A stretch of DNA of 64,000 bases from Methanolinea sp. UBA277 (lineage in GTDB: Archaea; Halobacteriota; Methanomicrobia; Methanomicrobiales; Methanospirillaceae). Position numbers and translations under genes: made by a program. The notes below the pieces were generated by a model, which saw only the letters and a program-made list of their open reading frames with translations, was not told where the DNA came from and did not search any database. Below, in pieces: positions 1 to 8,043 of the stretch (its first letter is position 1; every line of letters begins with the position of its first letter). The stretch is taken from NCBI GenBank assembly GCA_002499905.1, contig DANP01000016.1, forward strand, positions 1 to 64,000, written 5' to 3'.

Positions 1-189
1 CACGCTCCCGTATTTGCTGGTCACCCTGACGTTGGTGTTGCGCCAGGCACCGAGTTTCTTGAGATCCGAGAGATCCAACTCGATGATGCCGCAGGCCTTG
101 GTATAGGCGTCTTTTTCCTTTCCGCCCTCCATGGCCACACCCTGCTGGATGGTGCGTCCGGTGATCAGGTTCAGTGCAATCTTGGTCAC
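1..189 (-). CDS. fwdD: Formylmethanofuran dehydrogenase subunit D, partial (FwdD-like)
   Basis: Truncated by the left edge: only the first 63 codons are present. The protein starts at a GTG (187-189) with a CGGAGG ribosome site at 198-203. The segment around 'LNLITGRTIQQG' followed by an acidic/Lys stretch resembles the molybdopterin-dinucleotide-binding beta domain of the small FwdD/FmdD subunit, which helps hold the W/Mo-pterin of formylmethanofuran dehydrogenase. It lies 15 nt downstream of mvhD at the end of an operon that begins with fwdG and fwdF, which supports the assignment. fwdB, fwdA or fwdC would be expected further left, outside the window. The match is by recognition of the domain start only; another MoCo-binding subunit (for example a formate dehydrogenase piece) is less likely. 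Confidence 0.72.
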   Translation of the reverse strand, partial: MTKIALNLITGRTIQQGVAMEGGKEKDAYTKACGIIELDLSDLKKLGAWRNTNVRVTSKYGSV

Positions 190-204
190 TCTACCGTCCT
201 CCGT

Positions 205-627
205 TTAGCGGGCGAGTTCTTTGAGGGGGCTTGGACCAAGATCGGTAACGGTCTTTACCACGTCTTCCACAACTTTTGCCCACTTTGCGCCCTCTGATGC
301 GGAAACGAAGGTCATCCTGAGCCGTTTGTCCTCAAGACCAATGTTCCTGATCAGGCTCTTGACCATGAACATCCGCTTCGCCCCCTTGTAGTTCCCTTCA
401 AGGTAGTGGCAGTCGCCGAAGTGGCAGCCTGATACCAGCACACCGTCTGCCCCGTCACTGAACGCCTTCAGGATAAAGAGGGGGTCCACGCGGCCGGTGC
501 ACATGATCCTCACAATACGGATGTCAGGAGGGTACTGGGTGCGGGCGCTGCCCGCAAGGTCAGCACCGGCATAGGAGCACCAGTTGCAGATGATCCCAAG
601 GATCTGGGGTTTCCATTCGTCTGCCAT
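205..627 (-). CDS. mvhD: MvhD-type [2Fe-2S] subunit linked to heterodisulfide reductase
   Basis: 140 aa, the usual MvhD length. MvhD carries a [2Fe-2S] cluster and passes electrons from a hydrogenase or formate dehydrogenase to HdrA for flavin-based electron bifurcation. Conserved cysteines are visible near the N-terminus (CNWC at about 14-17), in 'MCTGR' (about 43) and in 'GCHFGDCHY' (about 68-73). The start has a strong GGAGGTG ribosome site 9 nt upstream, and the gene begins directly after hdrA, so HdrA and MvhD are made together. The large and small NiFe hydrogenase subunits (mvhA, mvhG) are not in the window, so the electron donor cannot be told; formate dehydrogenase is the alternative known in Methanomicrobiales. 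Confidence 0.93.
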   Translation of the reverse strand: MADEWKPQILGIICNWCSYAGADLAGSARTQYPPDIRIVRIMCTGRVDPLFILKAFSDGADGVLVSGCHFGDCHYLEGNYKGAKRMFMVKSLIRNIGLEDKRLRMTFVSASEGAKWAKVVEDVVKTVTDLGPSPLKELAR

Positions 628-2739
628 TTACTTTACACCTCCAAGGAGGAACGCATCGATCTGGGCGACGATCTGGGGGGTCGCGAAGTGCTGCATCCAG
701 ATGGCACCTCCCGGACAGAACCCTCCGCAAGTGCCGCAGCCCTTGCATTTGGCCTCGGTAACCTCCATGACTTTGCGGCCTTCCTTCTCGACCAGTGCGA
801 GAGCCTGGTACGGGCAGAGGTTCACGCACATACCGCATCCTGCGCACTTCTCCTCGATACACTGGGCAAAGTAGGGCTCAAGCTCCACCTCTCCCATGTG
901 GATCGGGATACTGGCAGCCGAGGCGGCTCCTTCGGCAGAGGCGACCGTGTCAGGGATATCCTTTGGTCCCTGGCATACACCTGCTACGTACACTCCGGCA
1001 GTTGTGGTCCCGCACGGGTTCAGTTTCGGGTGTGCCTCAAGGAGCCATCCGTCCAATGAGCAGGAGACCCCAAAGAGTTTCCTGGTGCGGTCGGTGTCTG
1101 ATGAGGGCTGAACTGCAGCGGCGAGCACGACCATGTCAACCTCGAGCCTTACCGGGCGGTTGAGCAGGGTGTCCTCAGCATTGATGATGAGGTTCTTGGT
1201 GACGGGATCCTCAAGAATATTTGCCACCCTTCCCCGAATGAACTTGGCGCCCTCGTCCTGGATACGGTAGTAGAACTCTTCGTACATCTTCCCGAAGGAC
1301 CGGATGTCCATGTAGAAGAGATATGACTGAACCCCGGGAATCTTCTCATAGATCTGGTGGGCATGCTTGAGCGAGTACATACAGCAGAACCGGGAACAGT
1401 ATGGCTTGCCGATTCCGGTGTTGTCACGGGATCCTGCACAGAGCAGGAAGGCGACCTTCTTCGGGGTCTGCCCGTCGCTCGGGCGAACCATGTGACCGCC
1501 TGTCGGACCGGACGCACAGATCAGCCGCTCAAACTCGAGGCTGTTCACCACGTTCTCGTATTTCATGTAACCCCATTCATCCTTCTTCTCGATCGGGAAC
1601 ATATCATAACCGAGAGCAAGGATGGCGGTTCCGACCTTGACCTTGATGAGTTCATCTTTCATTTCAAGGTCGATAGCCTTCTTATCACCACATACATCCA
1701 CGCAAAGGTTACACTTGATGCAGGAATCAAAGTCAACCGTGTAGAGAAGGGGCACGACCTGCGGGTGGTAAATGTAGATCGCTTTGCGAGGCTTCATGTT
1801 CATCTCGAACGGGTTTGGCTTGATGACCGGACAGACCGGTTCACAGTCGCCACATCCGTTACAGCCACCGCCACTGATGCCCATTGCCTCTGCTTCGGCC
1901 ATGGAGAGGACACCTCGTGCCTTCTTCCGGAGGGTCACATCAAAGTTACCGATATACCCCTCCACCGATTCAACCTCGGTGTAGGTCATGAGCTCGATAT
2001 TCTCAGCCCTGCCCACGTCCACCATCTTGGGAGTGAGGATGCACTGCGAACAGTCAAGAGTCGGGAAGGTCTTGTCGAGCTGGGACATACGGCCGCCGAT
2101 TGACGGGGTCTTCTCGATAAGATAGGTCTTGATCCCGGCATTGGCAAGATCGAGTGCTGCCTGCATTCCGGCAACTCCGGCCCCGACCACTATTGCTGCC
2201 TTCTCGACCGGAACACTCTTGGGTATGAGGTCCTCAAGGAGCGCTGCCTTGGCTACGGCAATCCGGATGGCGTCCTTGGCCTTCTCGGTGGCACCCTCCC
2301 GGTCATGCATGTGTACCCATGAGCCCTGCTCACGGATGTTGGCCATTTCGAACCGGAAGGGATTCAGTCCCCCTTCTTTTGTTGCAGTCCTGAAGGTCGG
2401 TTCATGGAGACGGGGAGAGCATGCTGCGACAACAGTTCCCGTCAGGTTGTGATCCTTGATTGCATCTGCAATGATCTTCTGGCCGGGTGTTGAGCAGACG
2501 TACTGGTAGTTTGCTGCAAATGCCACATCGGGAAGCGTTTTTGCGTATGCCTCTACCTCGTTGATATCGATAGACCCGGCAATATTCGTTCCGCAGTGGC
2601 AGATAAACACCCCGACCCGTGCCTCCTTCTTTCCAGTGGCCGGAGCCTTGGGCGCTGCTGCCTTTACTGCTGGTGCTGCCGCTTTGGTTGCTTCCTTCTT
2701 CTTGGGAGCGGTCTCTTTCTTTGTCTTCTTTTCTGCCAT
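628..2739 (-). CDS. hdrA: CoB-CoM heterodisulfide reductase subunit A, with a Lys/Ala-rich N-terminal tail
   Basis: 703 aa. HdrA holds the bifurcating FAD plus several [4Fe-4S] clusters and sends electrons to ferredoxin and, through HdrBC, to CoM-S-S-CoB. Visible elements: N-terminal 'FICHCG' at about 45-50, FAD-binding 'GAGVAGMQAALDLA', a cysteine site 'LDCSQCILTPKMV', and four CxxCxxCxxxC-type ferredoxin motifs (CNGCGDCEPVC, CIKCNLCVDVC, CAGCGMCVNLC, CKGCGTCGGFC). No selenocysteine codon is present. Residues 1-41 are an extra low-complexity tail with 12 Lys and 13 Ala before the conserved domain; the GGAGG ribosome site just upstream of codon 1 indicates that the tail is translated. It is in an operon with hdrB (14 nt upstream) and mvhD. 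Confidence 0.97.
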   Translation of the reverse strand: MAEKKTKKETAPKKKEATKAAAPAVKAAAPKAPATGKKEARVGVFICHCGTNIAGSIDINEVEAYAKTLPDVAFAANYQYVCSTPGQKIIADAIKDHNLTGTVVAACSPRLHEPTFRTATKEGGLNPFRFEMANIREQGSWVHMHDREGATEKAKDAIRIAVAKAALLEDLIPKSVPVEKAAIVVGAGVAGMQAALDLANAGIKTYLIEKTPSIGGRMSQLDKTFPTLDCSQCILTPKMVDVGRAENIELMTYTEVESVEGYIGNFDVTLRKKARGVLSMAEAEAMGISGGGCNGCGDCEPVCPVIKPNPFEMNMKPRKAIYIYHPQVVPLLYTVDFDSCIKCNLCVDVCGDKKAIDLEMKDELIKVKVGTAILALGYDMFPIEKKDEWGYMKYENVVNSLEFERLICASGPTGGHMVRPSDGQTPKKVAFLLCAGSRDNTGIGKPYCSRFCCMYSLKHAHQIYEKIPGVQSYLFYMDIRSFGKMYEEFYYRIQDEGAKFIRGRVANILEDPVTKNLIINAEDTLLNRPVRLEVDMVVLAAAVQPSSDTDRTRKLFGVSCSLDGWLLEAHPKLNPCGTTTAGVYVAGVCQGPKDIPDTVASAEGAASAASIPIHMGEVELEPYFAQCIEEKCAGCGMCVNLCPYQALALVEKEGRKVMEVTEAKCKGCGTCGGFCPGGAIWMQHFATPQIVAQIDAFLLGGVK

Positions 2740-2753
2740 CTCTTATTCCTCCG

Positions 2754-3644
2754 TCACAGGACCTTCTGCAGGAACGGCTCGCAGCTGATACCATGGAGGT
2801 CAAGTGCGAGTTCCTGCGGGCTCATCCCCTGTGCAAGTCCGAGCAGCTCACAGTAGTGGAGCACCGGGAGACCATATTTCACACCAAATTTCTCCTCGAT
2901 CTCGATCTGCCCCCGGTCAAACTGCAGCTGGCAGAACGGGCAGACCTCGGTGAGGGCGTCAACCTTGGCTTCCATGAGGTTGATCATCTTCTCATTGGTG
3001 ATATCGAGCGAGTGGACGATGTCGTATCCCCGCACCCCGCCTCCTGCACCGCAGCAGAGCATCTTGTTCCGGTACTCTACCGGTTCGGCACCGAGTGCTG
3101 CAACCATCTCTTCAAGCCAGGTGGGGTGCTCGGTGGTCCCGAAGTGGCGCTCCTTCTTGGGTTTCATGAGGTGGCACCCGTAGTGGACAGCGATGCGGGT
3201 CCCCTCGAGTGACACGGTTACACTGTCACGGATCTTCTGGACACCCACAATCTCGGGGTCATAGAAGAGCTCGGCCAGATGCCAGACATCAATGGTTCCC
3301 TTGAACTCCATGTCAATGCCCTTGAGTACCTCGTTTACCCGCTCCTTGAGTTCCGGGTGGTGCTTCAGCTTGTGGTTGACTTCCCAGATGGACTTGTAGC
3401 AGCCGTTGCAGATAAGGGCGATGTCCTTTTTCATCTGCTCGGCCAGCACAAGGTTCCGGGCGGCCATGGCGTACCAGATATCGAGGTCGATTGACCCGAA
3501 GGCTCCCGGCGCCGGGCAGCAGCTGGCCCCCTCGAGGTCGAGGAGCTTTATGCCCAGTTTCTCCGCAGTCTTGTAGGATGCGGACTCCGCCCCCGGGTAC
3601 CGGTTCGGGGCAATACACCCGAGGAAAAATGCATACTCACGCAT
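2754..3644 (-). CDS. hdrB: CoB-CoM heterodisulfide reductase subunit B
   Basis: 296 aa, typical for HdrB, the catalytic subunit that reduces CoM-S-S-CoB. It contains two complete CCG domains, each binding a noncubane [4Fe-4S] cluster: C10, C42-C43, C79, C82 and C157, C197-C198, C235, C238. No transmembrane segment is present, as expected for the soluble HdrABC type rather than membrane HdrDE. The start has a GGTGAG ribosome site. The gene lies 6 nt downstream of hdrC and 14 nt upstream of hdrA in the same operon. Confidence 0.97.
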   Translation of the reverse strand: MREYAFFLGCIAPNRYPGAESASYKTAEKLGIKLLDLEGASCCPAPGAFGSIDLDIWYAMAARNLVLAEQMKKDIALICNGCYKSIWEVNHKLKHHPELKERVNEVLKGIDMEFKGTIDVWHLAELFYDPEIVGVQKIRDSVTVSLEGTRIAVHYGCHLMKPKKERHFGTTEHPTWLEEMVAALGAEPVEYRNKMLCCGAGGGVRGYDIVHSLDITNEKMINLMEAKVDALTEVCPFCQLQFDRGQIEIEEKFGVKYGLPVLHYCELLGLAQGMSPQELALDLHGISCEPFLQKVL

Positions 3645-3650
3645 TAGTCC

Positions 3651-4232
3651 TCACCCCTCCCTCTCTTTGACAATCCTGTCGGCGTTCTTCTTAAGCTCAT
3701 AGTAGTCGAGAATATACTGGATTCCCTTCACATACTGCGGGAATGCATGTGTCGTCGGTGGGTCGGCATTCATGCCGAGTTTTTTCCGGGCAGCACGGTT
3801 GACATCGTTATTGGGCACACCGTGGCCGGTGGTATAGATGGCCTGGACGGTCTTTAAGAAGTTGACCGGGATGATGTCCCTCTTGAATGCGAGGTTTCTC
3901 ATGGCCATGATCACATCGGTCGGGGCGATATCCCGCGGGCACCGGTCGGTGCAGCTGTAGCAGGTGGTGCAGAGCCAGAGGTCCGGGTCGGTCAGGGCCT
4001 CATCTTCGAGCCCCAGCAGTGCCCTCCTGACAAACTTCCGGATCCGGTAGGAGCTCCGGGGTGCCGAGGGGCAGGATGCCGTGCAGGTCCCGCACTGGAA
4101 ACACATGTGGGGAATGGTCATCGAGATTTTCTCAACCGTCTTGGTAAACTCTGGATGGCTCTCATCCTCGTAGAGACGGGTGTCGGCGAGTTTCTTCTCA
4201 AGTGCTTCAGGGTAACCTTTTGTTCGTGCCAT
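3651..4232 (-). CDS. hdrC: CoB-CoM heterodisulfide reductase subunit C
   Basis: 193 aa from the ATG at 4232. HdrC relays electrons from HdrA to HdrB through two [4Fe-4S] clusters; the motifs are CFQCGTCTASC and CTTCYSCTDRC. I chose the ATG at 4232 because AGGG lies about 8 nt upstream and the protein then begins MARTKG. An in-frame ATG at 4247, overlapping the end of fwdF, would add five residues and give an ATGA coupling. The gene sits between fwdF and hdrB, so electron-transfer subunits of Fwd and Hdr are co-transcribed. Confidence 0.95.
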   Translation of the reverse strand: MARTKGYPEALEKKLADTRLYEDESHPEFTKTVEKISMTIPHMCFQCGTCTASCPSAPRSSYRIRKFVRRALLGLEDEALTDPDLWLCTTCYSCTDRCPRDIAPTDVIMAMRNLAFKRDIIPVNFLKTVQAIYTTGHGVPNNDVNRAARKKLGMNADPPTTHAFPQYVKGIQYILDYYELKKNADRIVKEREG

Positions 4233-4243
4233 ATCTGATTCCC

Positions 4244-5404
4244 TCACGCCTTCTCCATCATTTTCAGCTGAACGCTACCTGGGGTATCCTCCTTGACTTT
4301 GGAGGTCCGCGGCGTGCACATCTTCTCCTTGATCTTCCTGAAGAGGTCGGTCTCTTTGCCCTTCACACGAATGTTGGTCCGGTGGAGCCTGATGATATCC
4401 TCACCGGGGCAGGCATTCACGCATGCACCACAGAAGATACAGAAGTCCTTGTTGACCGCAATGGTAGCCTCGACCTTGCCCTTCAACTGGCTTGCTGGTA
4501 TATCCGATGGCAGGTAGATGGCATTTGCCGGGCAGATCTCGACGCAGGTAGAACATCCTCCGGGGCATTTCTCGGGGAAGAATTCGATCTCGCCCTCGAA
4601 GAGTTTCTCGACAGTGATAGCTTCGGTCGGGCAGCTCCGGGAGCACCAGGTACAGGTGCAGCACATCTTCTGGTCGATGTCAACCGTGCCTTCCAGCTTC
4701 TTGCTCTCGATTTCCCGCTCAACGGTGATGCATTCCTCGGGGCAGGCCTCGACACAGACCTTGCACGCATCGCACCGGGTCTCATCCCAGACCACTTCAC
4801 CCTCGACCTTTCCCGTTTCGGCCGTGAAGGGCTTGTGTTTCACCTCAATTGCCGGGCAGAGCGCACCGCAGATGCCGCAGATGGTGCACTTCTCATCATC
4901 GACCTTGAAGGTGGTCTTGCTCTTGATGGCGAGCTGGCGTTCCTTGCCACCCTCGCGGCTCCCCTCGAATTCAGGGACATCCCTGTCGATGGCATCCCGC
5001 GGGCAGACCTCTTCGCAGATGGTGCACAGGACGCACTTCTCATCGTCGATGTCTGCGACCATGTCGTACTGGGGGAAACCTTCTTTCTCGACGATTGGCA
5101 GGCGCTCCTCATTGTCCACTTTCAGTGTCAGTGCATTGAACGGGCACATCACTACACAGACACCACAGTAGGAACACTTCACTTCATCAATGTCAACCGG
5201 CGCAGCGTAAGCGACCGCACCTCTCCGGGTGGCTCCGACGAGTCCCAGAACAATTGCCTCTTCAGGACAGGCCTCCACGCAGATACCACACCCGGTGCAG
5301 ACCTCTGAGTTGAGGATCAGGTGGTTCACCTGCTGGAGGAGCCGCTGTTCCTGGATGACATTGACGCCATCCCGCTTTTTGGAGAATTTTGGAAACAGTG
5401 TCAT
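4244..5404 (-). CDS. fwdF: Polyferredoxin with eight [4Fe-4S] motifs, FwdF-type
   Basis: 386 aa containing eight ferredoxin-type cysteine motifs in a row, beginning with CTGCGICVEACP; the seventh is a variant with one extra residue (CPGGCSTCVEIC). FwdF is the polyferredoxin subunit of formylmethanofuran dehydrogenase, carrying electrons between heterodisulfide reductase and the W/Mo active site; eight clusters match that subunit. The C-terminal about 45 residues are basic and cysteine-poor apart from one Cys. It follows fwdG by 31 nt and precedes hdrC, with a GAGGT ribosome site 7 nt before its ATG. MvhB/VhuB polyferredoxins are the alternative, but those usually have 12 or more clusters and sit with the hydrogenase. 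Confidence 0.88.
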   Translation of the reverse strand: MTLFPKFSKKRDGVNVIQEQRLLQQVNHLILNSEVCTGCGICVEACPEEAIVLGLVGATRRGAVAYAAPVDIDEVKCSYCGVCVVMCPFNALTLKVDNEERLPIVEKEGFPQYDMVADIDDEKCVLCTICEEVCPRDAIDRDVPEFEGSREGGKERQLAIKSKTTFKVDDEKCTICGICGALCPAIEVKHKPFTAETGKVEGEVVWDETRCDACKVCVEACPEECITVEREIESKKLEGTVDIDQKMCCTCTWCSRSCPTEAITVEKLFEGEIEFFPEKCPGGCSTCVEICPANAIYLPSDIPASQLKGKVEATIAVNKDFCIFCGACVNACPGEDIIRLHRTNIRVKGKETDLFRKIKEKMCTPRTSKVKEDTPGSVQLKMMEKA

Positions 5405-5435
5405 TCAATAACCTCTCATTCGCTCCATGTTCTCA

Positions 5436-5702
5436 TCAGCCAACCCTGGCTTCTGATACGACCGCTCCGCGTCCGGATAGCCGGATCACGTCGTGCGGGC
5501 ATGCCTCGATGCAGACTCCGCATCCGGCACACAGCTCGGAATTGAAGTCCAGTATCATCGCTTTCCCGTGCCTCACCTTGTAGATCTTCTCTTTTGTCAC
5601 CGGATCCAGGGTGAAGAGTTCAAGCGCATCAACAGGGCATGCGACCACACAATTATTGCAGCCGGTACAACGCTCCATGTTAACGTGCAATGCAAATGCC
5701 AT
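5436..5702 (-). CDS. fwdG: Two-cluster ferredoxin, FwdG-type
   Basis: 88 aa from the ATG at 5702. It holds two ferredoxin motifs, CTGCNNCVVACP and CAGCGVCIEACP, as in FwdG, the small ferredoxin subunit of formylmethanofuran dehydrogenase. It is the first gene of the fwd-hdr operon. An in-frame GTG at 5717 would add five residues; the ATG is preferred because MAFALHVN followed at once by the first cluster is the usual beginning of this subunit, although its ribosome site is weak (GGTG about 11 nt upstream). A long AT-rich promoter region and a palindrome lie directly upstream. Confidence 0.85.
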   Translation of the reverse strand: MAFALHVNMERCTGCNNCVVACPVDALELFTLDPVTKEKIYKVRHGKAMILDFNSELCAGCGVCIEACPHDVIRLSGRGAVVSEARVG

Positions 5703-5723
5703 GCTTGTATCACGCACCAGCTT

Positions 5724-5746
5724 TAGATCGATTCAAAAATCGACTA
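5724..5746. repeat. Inverted repeat upstream of fwdG
   Basis: Arms TAGATCGATT and AATCGA/CTA surround a 4-nt centre. Read on the minus strand they give a 9-bp stem with a single bulged base. The element starts 22 nt upstream of the fwdG ATG, so it is either a hairpin in the operon leader or an operator. Confidence 0.5.
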
Positions 5747-5820
5747 AAAAAGAATGGTTAACTGATACACATAAACCTGCCTAATTTTCCCGTGGACTCT
5801 ATCCTGATCGCACGGAGTAG

Positions 5821-5836
5821 TATTTAATATATTTAT
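5821..5836 (-). promoter_or_regulatory. Probable TATA element of the fwd-hdr operon
   Basis: On the minus strand this reads AAATATATTAAATA in a very AT-rich stretch (5820-5875) inside otherwise GC-rich DNA. A start site about 25 nt downstream would give a leader of roughly 95 nt containing the 5724-5746 palindrome. The intergenic region 5703-6078 is shared with divergent ftr and holds no gene that I can support. Confidence 0.5.
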
Positions 5837-5930
5837 TTTACTTCTCTCATAATAAATATGATTATTATAAAAAAAAGCCGTAACGGACTGCGCTCTTATC
5901 GTTACGGACGAGGGGTGAATGCTCATCATG

Positions 5931-5940
5931 TTTAAATATT
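5931..5940. promoter_or_regulatory. TATA-like box in the fwdG/ftr divergent region
   Basis: TTTAAATATT is a good archaeal TATA match and could serve ftr with a leader of about 115 nt. A second, closer candidate (AAATTTATT, 6028-6036) would give a leader of about 20 nt. The sequence does not decide between them. Confidence 0.4.
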
Positions 5941-6050
5941 CTGTCTAACGGAGTGTCCTCCGGAAGAGGTGTACTCCAGGCACCGTGTATAGTGGATGAC
6001 CCGGAAACAGCGTGAGTGACAATAAGAAAATTTATTCTCATAGTGTCTTG

Positions 6051-6073
6051 GTACCTTCTCTGAAAAGAGGTAC
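6051..6073 (+). promoter_or_regulatory. Hairpin enclosing the ftr ribosome-binding site
   Basis: The 5' arm GTAC + CTCT pairs with AGAGGTAC around a GAAA (GNRA) tetraloop, with a 3-nt bulge (CTT): 8 bp in total. The ribosome site GAGGT (6067-6071) is entirely inside the 3' arm, and the stem ends 5 nt before the ftr ATG. Its presence in the mRNA depends on which TATA box is used. Confidence 0.45.
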
Positions 6074-6078
6074 ATTGC

Positions 6079-6963
6079 ATGGAAATAAACGGAGTGCCAA
6101 TCGAGAACACCTACGCGGAAGCGTTTCCGACGTGGATCTCCCGGATCATCATCACCGCGGTAACTGAGGAATGGGCATTGAGAGCAGCCACCGAGGCCAC
6201 CGGGTTTGCGACATCGGCAATCGGCTGTCCGTGTGAAGCCGGTATCGAAGGGATCCTCGGACCTGAGGAGACCCCCGATGGAAGACCCGGAGCCTCTATC
6301 CTCATCTGCGCATCAAAGAAGAAGCTGAAAGAGCAGGTCGTGGAACGGCTTGCCGAGTGTGTTCTCACCTCGCCGACAACTGCCGTCTTTGACGGTCTGC
6401 CCGAAGCCGCGGAGAAGATCGCGGTCAAGCTCCACTTCTTCGGTGACGGATACGAGTACCAGAAAGAGGTCGGGGGACGGAAGTGCTGGGTCATCCCCAT
6501 CATGGAGGGTGAATACGTCGGTGAAGAAGAATTCGGGATCATCAAGGGAGTAGCCGGCGGGAACTTCTTTGTGATGGGTGAGAACCAGATGGCGGCCCTG
6601 ATGGGCGCCCAGGCGGCATCAGAGACGATCCAGAGCGTCTGTGGGGTCATCACCAGTTTCCCCGGCGGCATCGTGGCCAGTGGCTCCAAGGTCGGTTCGA
6701 ACAAGTACAAGTTCATGCCGGCCAGCACGAACGAGAAGTACTGCCCGACGCTCCGGGAAAAGGTCCCGGACACCAAGGTGCCTGCAGGGGTCACCGCCCT
6801 CTACGAGATCGTCATTGACGGTCTTGATGAAGAGTGTGTGAAAGAGGCCATGGCACAGGGAATCCGGGCAGCCTGCACGGTGCCGGGGGTAACATTCATC
6901 AGCGCCGGCAATTTCGGTGGGAACCTTGGTCCGTACAAGTTCGAGCTCTACTCTATTCTCTAA
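6079..6963 (+). CDS. ftr: Formylmethanofuran:tetrahydromethanopterin formyltransferase
   Basis: 294 aa, the usual Ftr length. Ftr moves the formyl group from formylmethanofuran to tetrahydromethanopterin, the second step of CO2 reduction to methane; it is a cytoplasmic tetramer. The whole sequence matches the family, from the N-terminal 'MEINGVPIENTYAEAF' to the C-terminal 'GGNLGPYKFEL'. The ribosome site GAGGT lies 7 nt before the ATG within a predicted hairpin. It is divergent from the fwd-hdr operon that makes its substrate, and single in its transcription unit: the next gene begins 129 nt later after its own TATA-like TTAAATATC near 7000. Confidence 0.98.
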   Translation: MEINGVPIENTYAEAFPTWISRIIITAVTEEWALRAATEATGFATSAIGCPCEAGIEGILGPEETPDGRPGASILICASKKKLKEQVVERLAECVLTSPTTAVFDGLPEAAEKIAVKLHFFGDGYEYQKEVGGRKCWVIPIMEGEYVGEEEFGIIKGVAGGNFFVMGENQMAALMGAQAASETIQSVCGVITSFPGGIVASGSKVGSNKYKFMPASTNEKYCPTLREKVPDTKVPAGVTALYEIVIDGLDEECVKEAMAQGIRAACTVPGVTFISAGNFGGNLGPYKFELYSIL

Positions 6964-7092
6964 CCTTTTTCTCTCTCTTCTGATGCCGGAACGATCTGCT
7001 TAAATATCTTATCACCGATTATTCTGTTAACGAGATTTTCGGCAACAAACGGTCAGGAGAGCACTGCAGCTCTCCGGGGGGCCCCCTCATCA

Positions 7093-8043
7093 ATGCCAGA
7101 CGAGGAAGCAGAACGATTCTCACCACAGAAGACGGAGGCAGGTACTCCGGAAGGAATCTCAGGCGACCCCTACATCATCCGCTATCCGGGTATCGTGGCG
7201 GTCGCCGATGAGAACGGCAGTGCCGTTGAACTCGTCGAGTTCTTTGACTGCATCGGTGGGGCGATGTGGTCAAAGCACCATTATATACAGAGCCCGGTTG
7301 TCCGCTCTGTGCGGAACTGCGGTCCCACCATGCGGTACCTCCTGAATCCCGGGAGGGCCGACCTCGATCTCCAGGGATCAAGGTTTCCTGCCGGGATATG
7401 CGGTGCAGCGGTGGATGGTGACGAGATCGAGATCTCCTACGTGGGCATCGGGGGAGGAGGTGTGGGGGCGGCGAGCTGCCGTTCCTTTGCCGGGGGCGTG
7501 ACCCGGTGCAGGACCGATCCGGCAGGTGGCGGGAGAAAGGCCGGATCAACGGTATGGCTGCCGAGGAGGCAGCGGGTACTGATCGGAGTCGATGATACCG
7601 ATACGCCGGAAGAAGGGGCGACCTGGACCCTCACCCACAACATCGCCCGGGCAGTCGAGGATGAAGCATCCCGGTACCTCTCCCACACCATCGTCCAGCT
7701 CTTTCCGGTCCCCTACCGGACCAAGAACTGCGTGAGCATTGTCTGTGAGTTCGCATCATCGGAACCGACCGTCCTGGTGGACCGTTACCGGCGCCTCCTG
7801 GAGCGCTACACCCTCTCCCGGGATACCGGAATGGCGGTGTTCACCGGGTTTGATCCCTCCCCCCTTCTCCCTTTCGGCCGGATGGTCAAGAGAGGAGAGG
7901 TGATGCGCGATCTCATCCCCGAAGTCAATAGGGGAAGCCTCGACCTGATCCTGGAAGGGAGGGGAATCATCGGTGCGGTTGCTGCCCTGCCGTTCTACAC
8001 CAGTTATGAGGAGGCACTCTCGCTGTGGACTGGCTCGAGCTGA
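7093..8043 (+). CDS. Methanogenesis marker protein 11
   Basis: 316 aa, recognised as methanogenesis marker 11 (TIGR03280 family), a protein found in methanogens and of unknown function. Conserved features: 'ELVEFFDCIGGAMW' at about 46-59, and a nucleotide-binding-like 'GVDDTDTPEEGATW' with DDTD at 167-170. The DDTD motif recalls the ATP/phosphate site of TiaS, the tRNA-Ile2 agmatidine synthase, so a kinase-like or ligase-like reaction is possible. The first about 24 residues are not conserved-looking and the true start may be later. It is the first gene of an eight-gene operon containing the coenzyme B genes; its last 19 nt overlap the next gene. Confidence 0.88.
   Translation: MPDEEAERFSPQKTEAGTPEGISGDPYIIRYPGIVAVADENGSAVELVEFFDCIGGAMWSKHHYIQSPVVRSVRNCGPTMRYLLNPGRADLDLQGSRFPAGICGAAVDGDEIEISYVGIGGGGVGAASCRSFAGGVTRCRTDPAGGGRKAGSTVWLPRRQRVLIGVDDTDTPEEGATWTLTHNIARAVEDEASRYLSHTIVQLFPVPYRTKNCVSIVCEFASSEPTVLVDRYRRLLERYTLSRDTGMAVFTGFDPSPLLPFGRMVKRGEVMRDLIPEVNRGSLDLILEGRGIIGAVAALPFYTSYEEALSLWTGSS

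Noticed and set aside
4202..5308. 368-codon plus-strand open frame
   Set aside because: Antisense of fwdF; complement of repeated ferredoxin codons.
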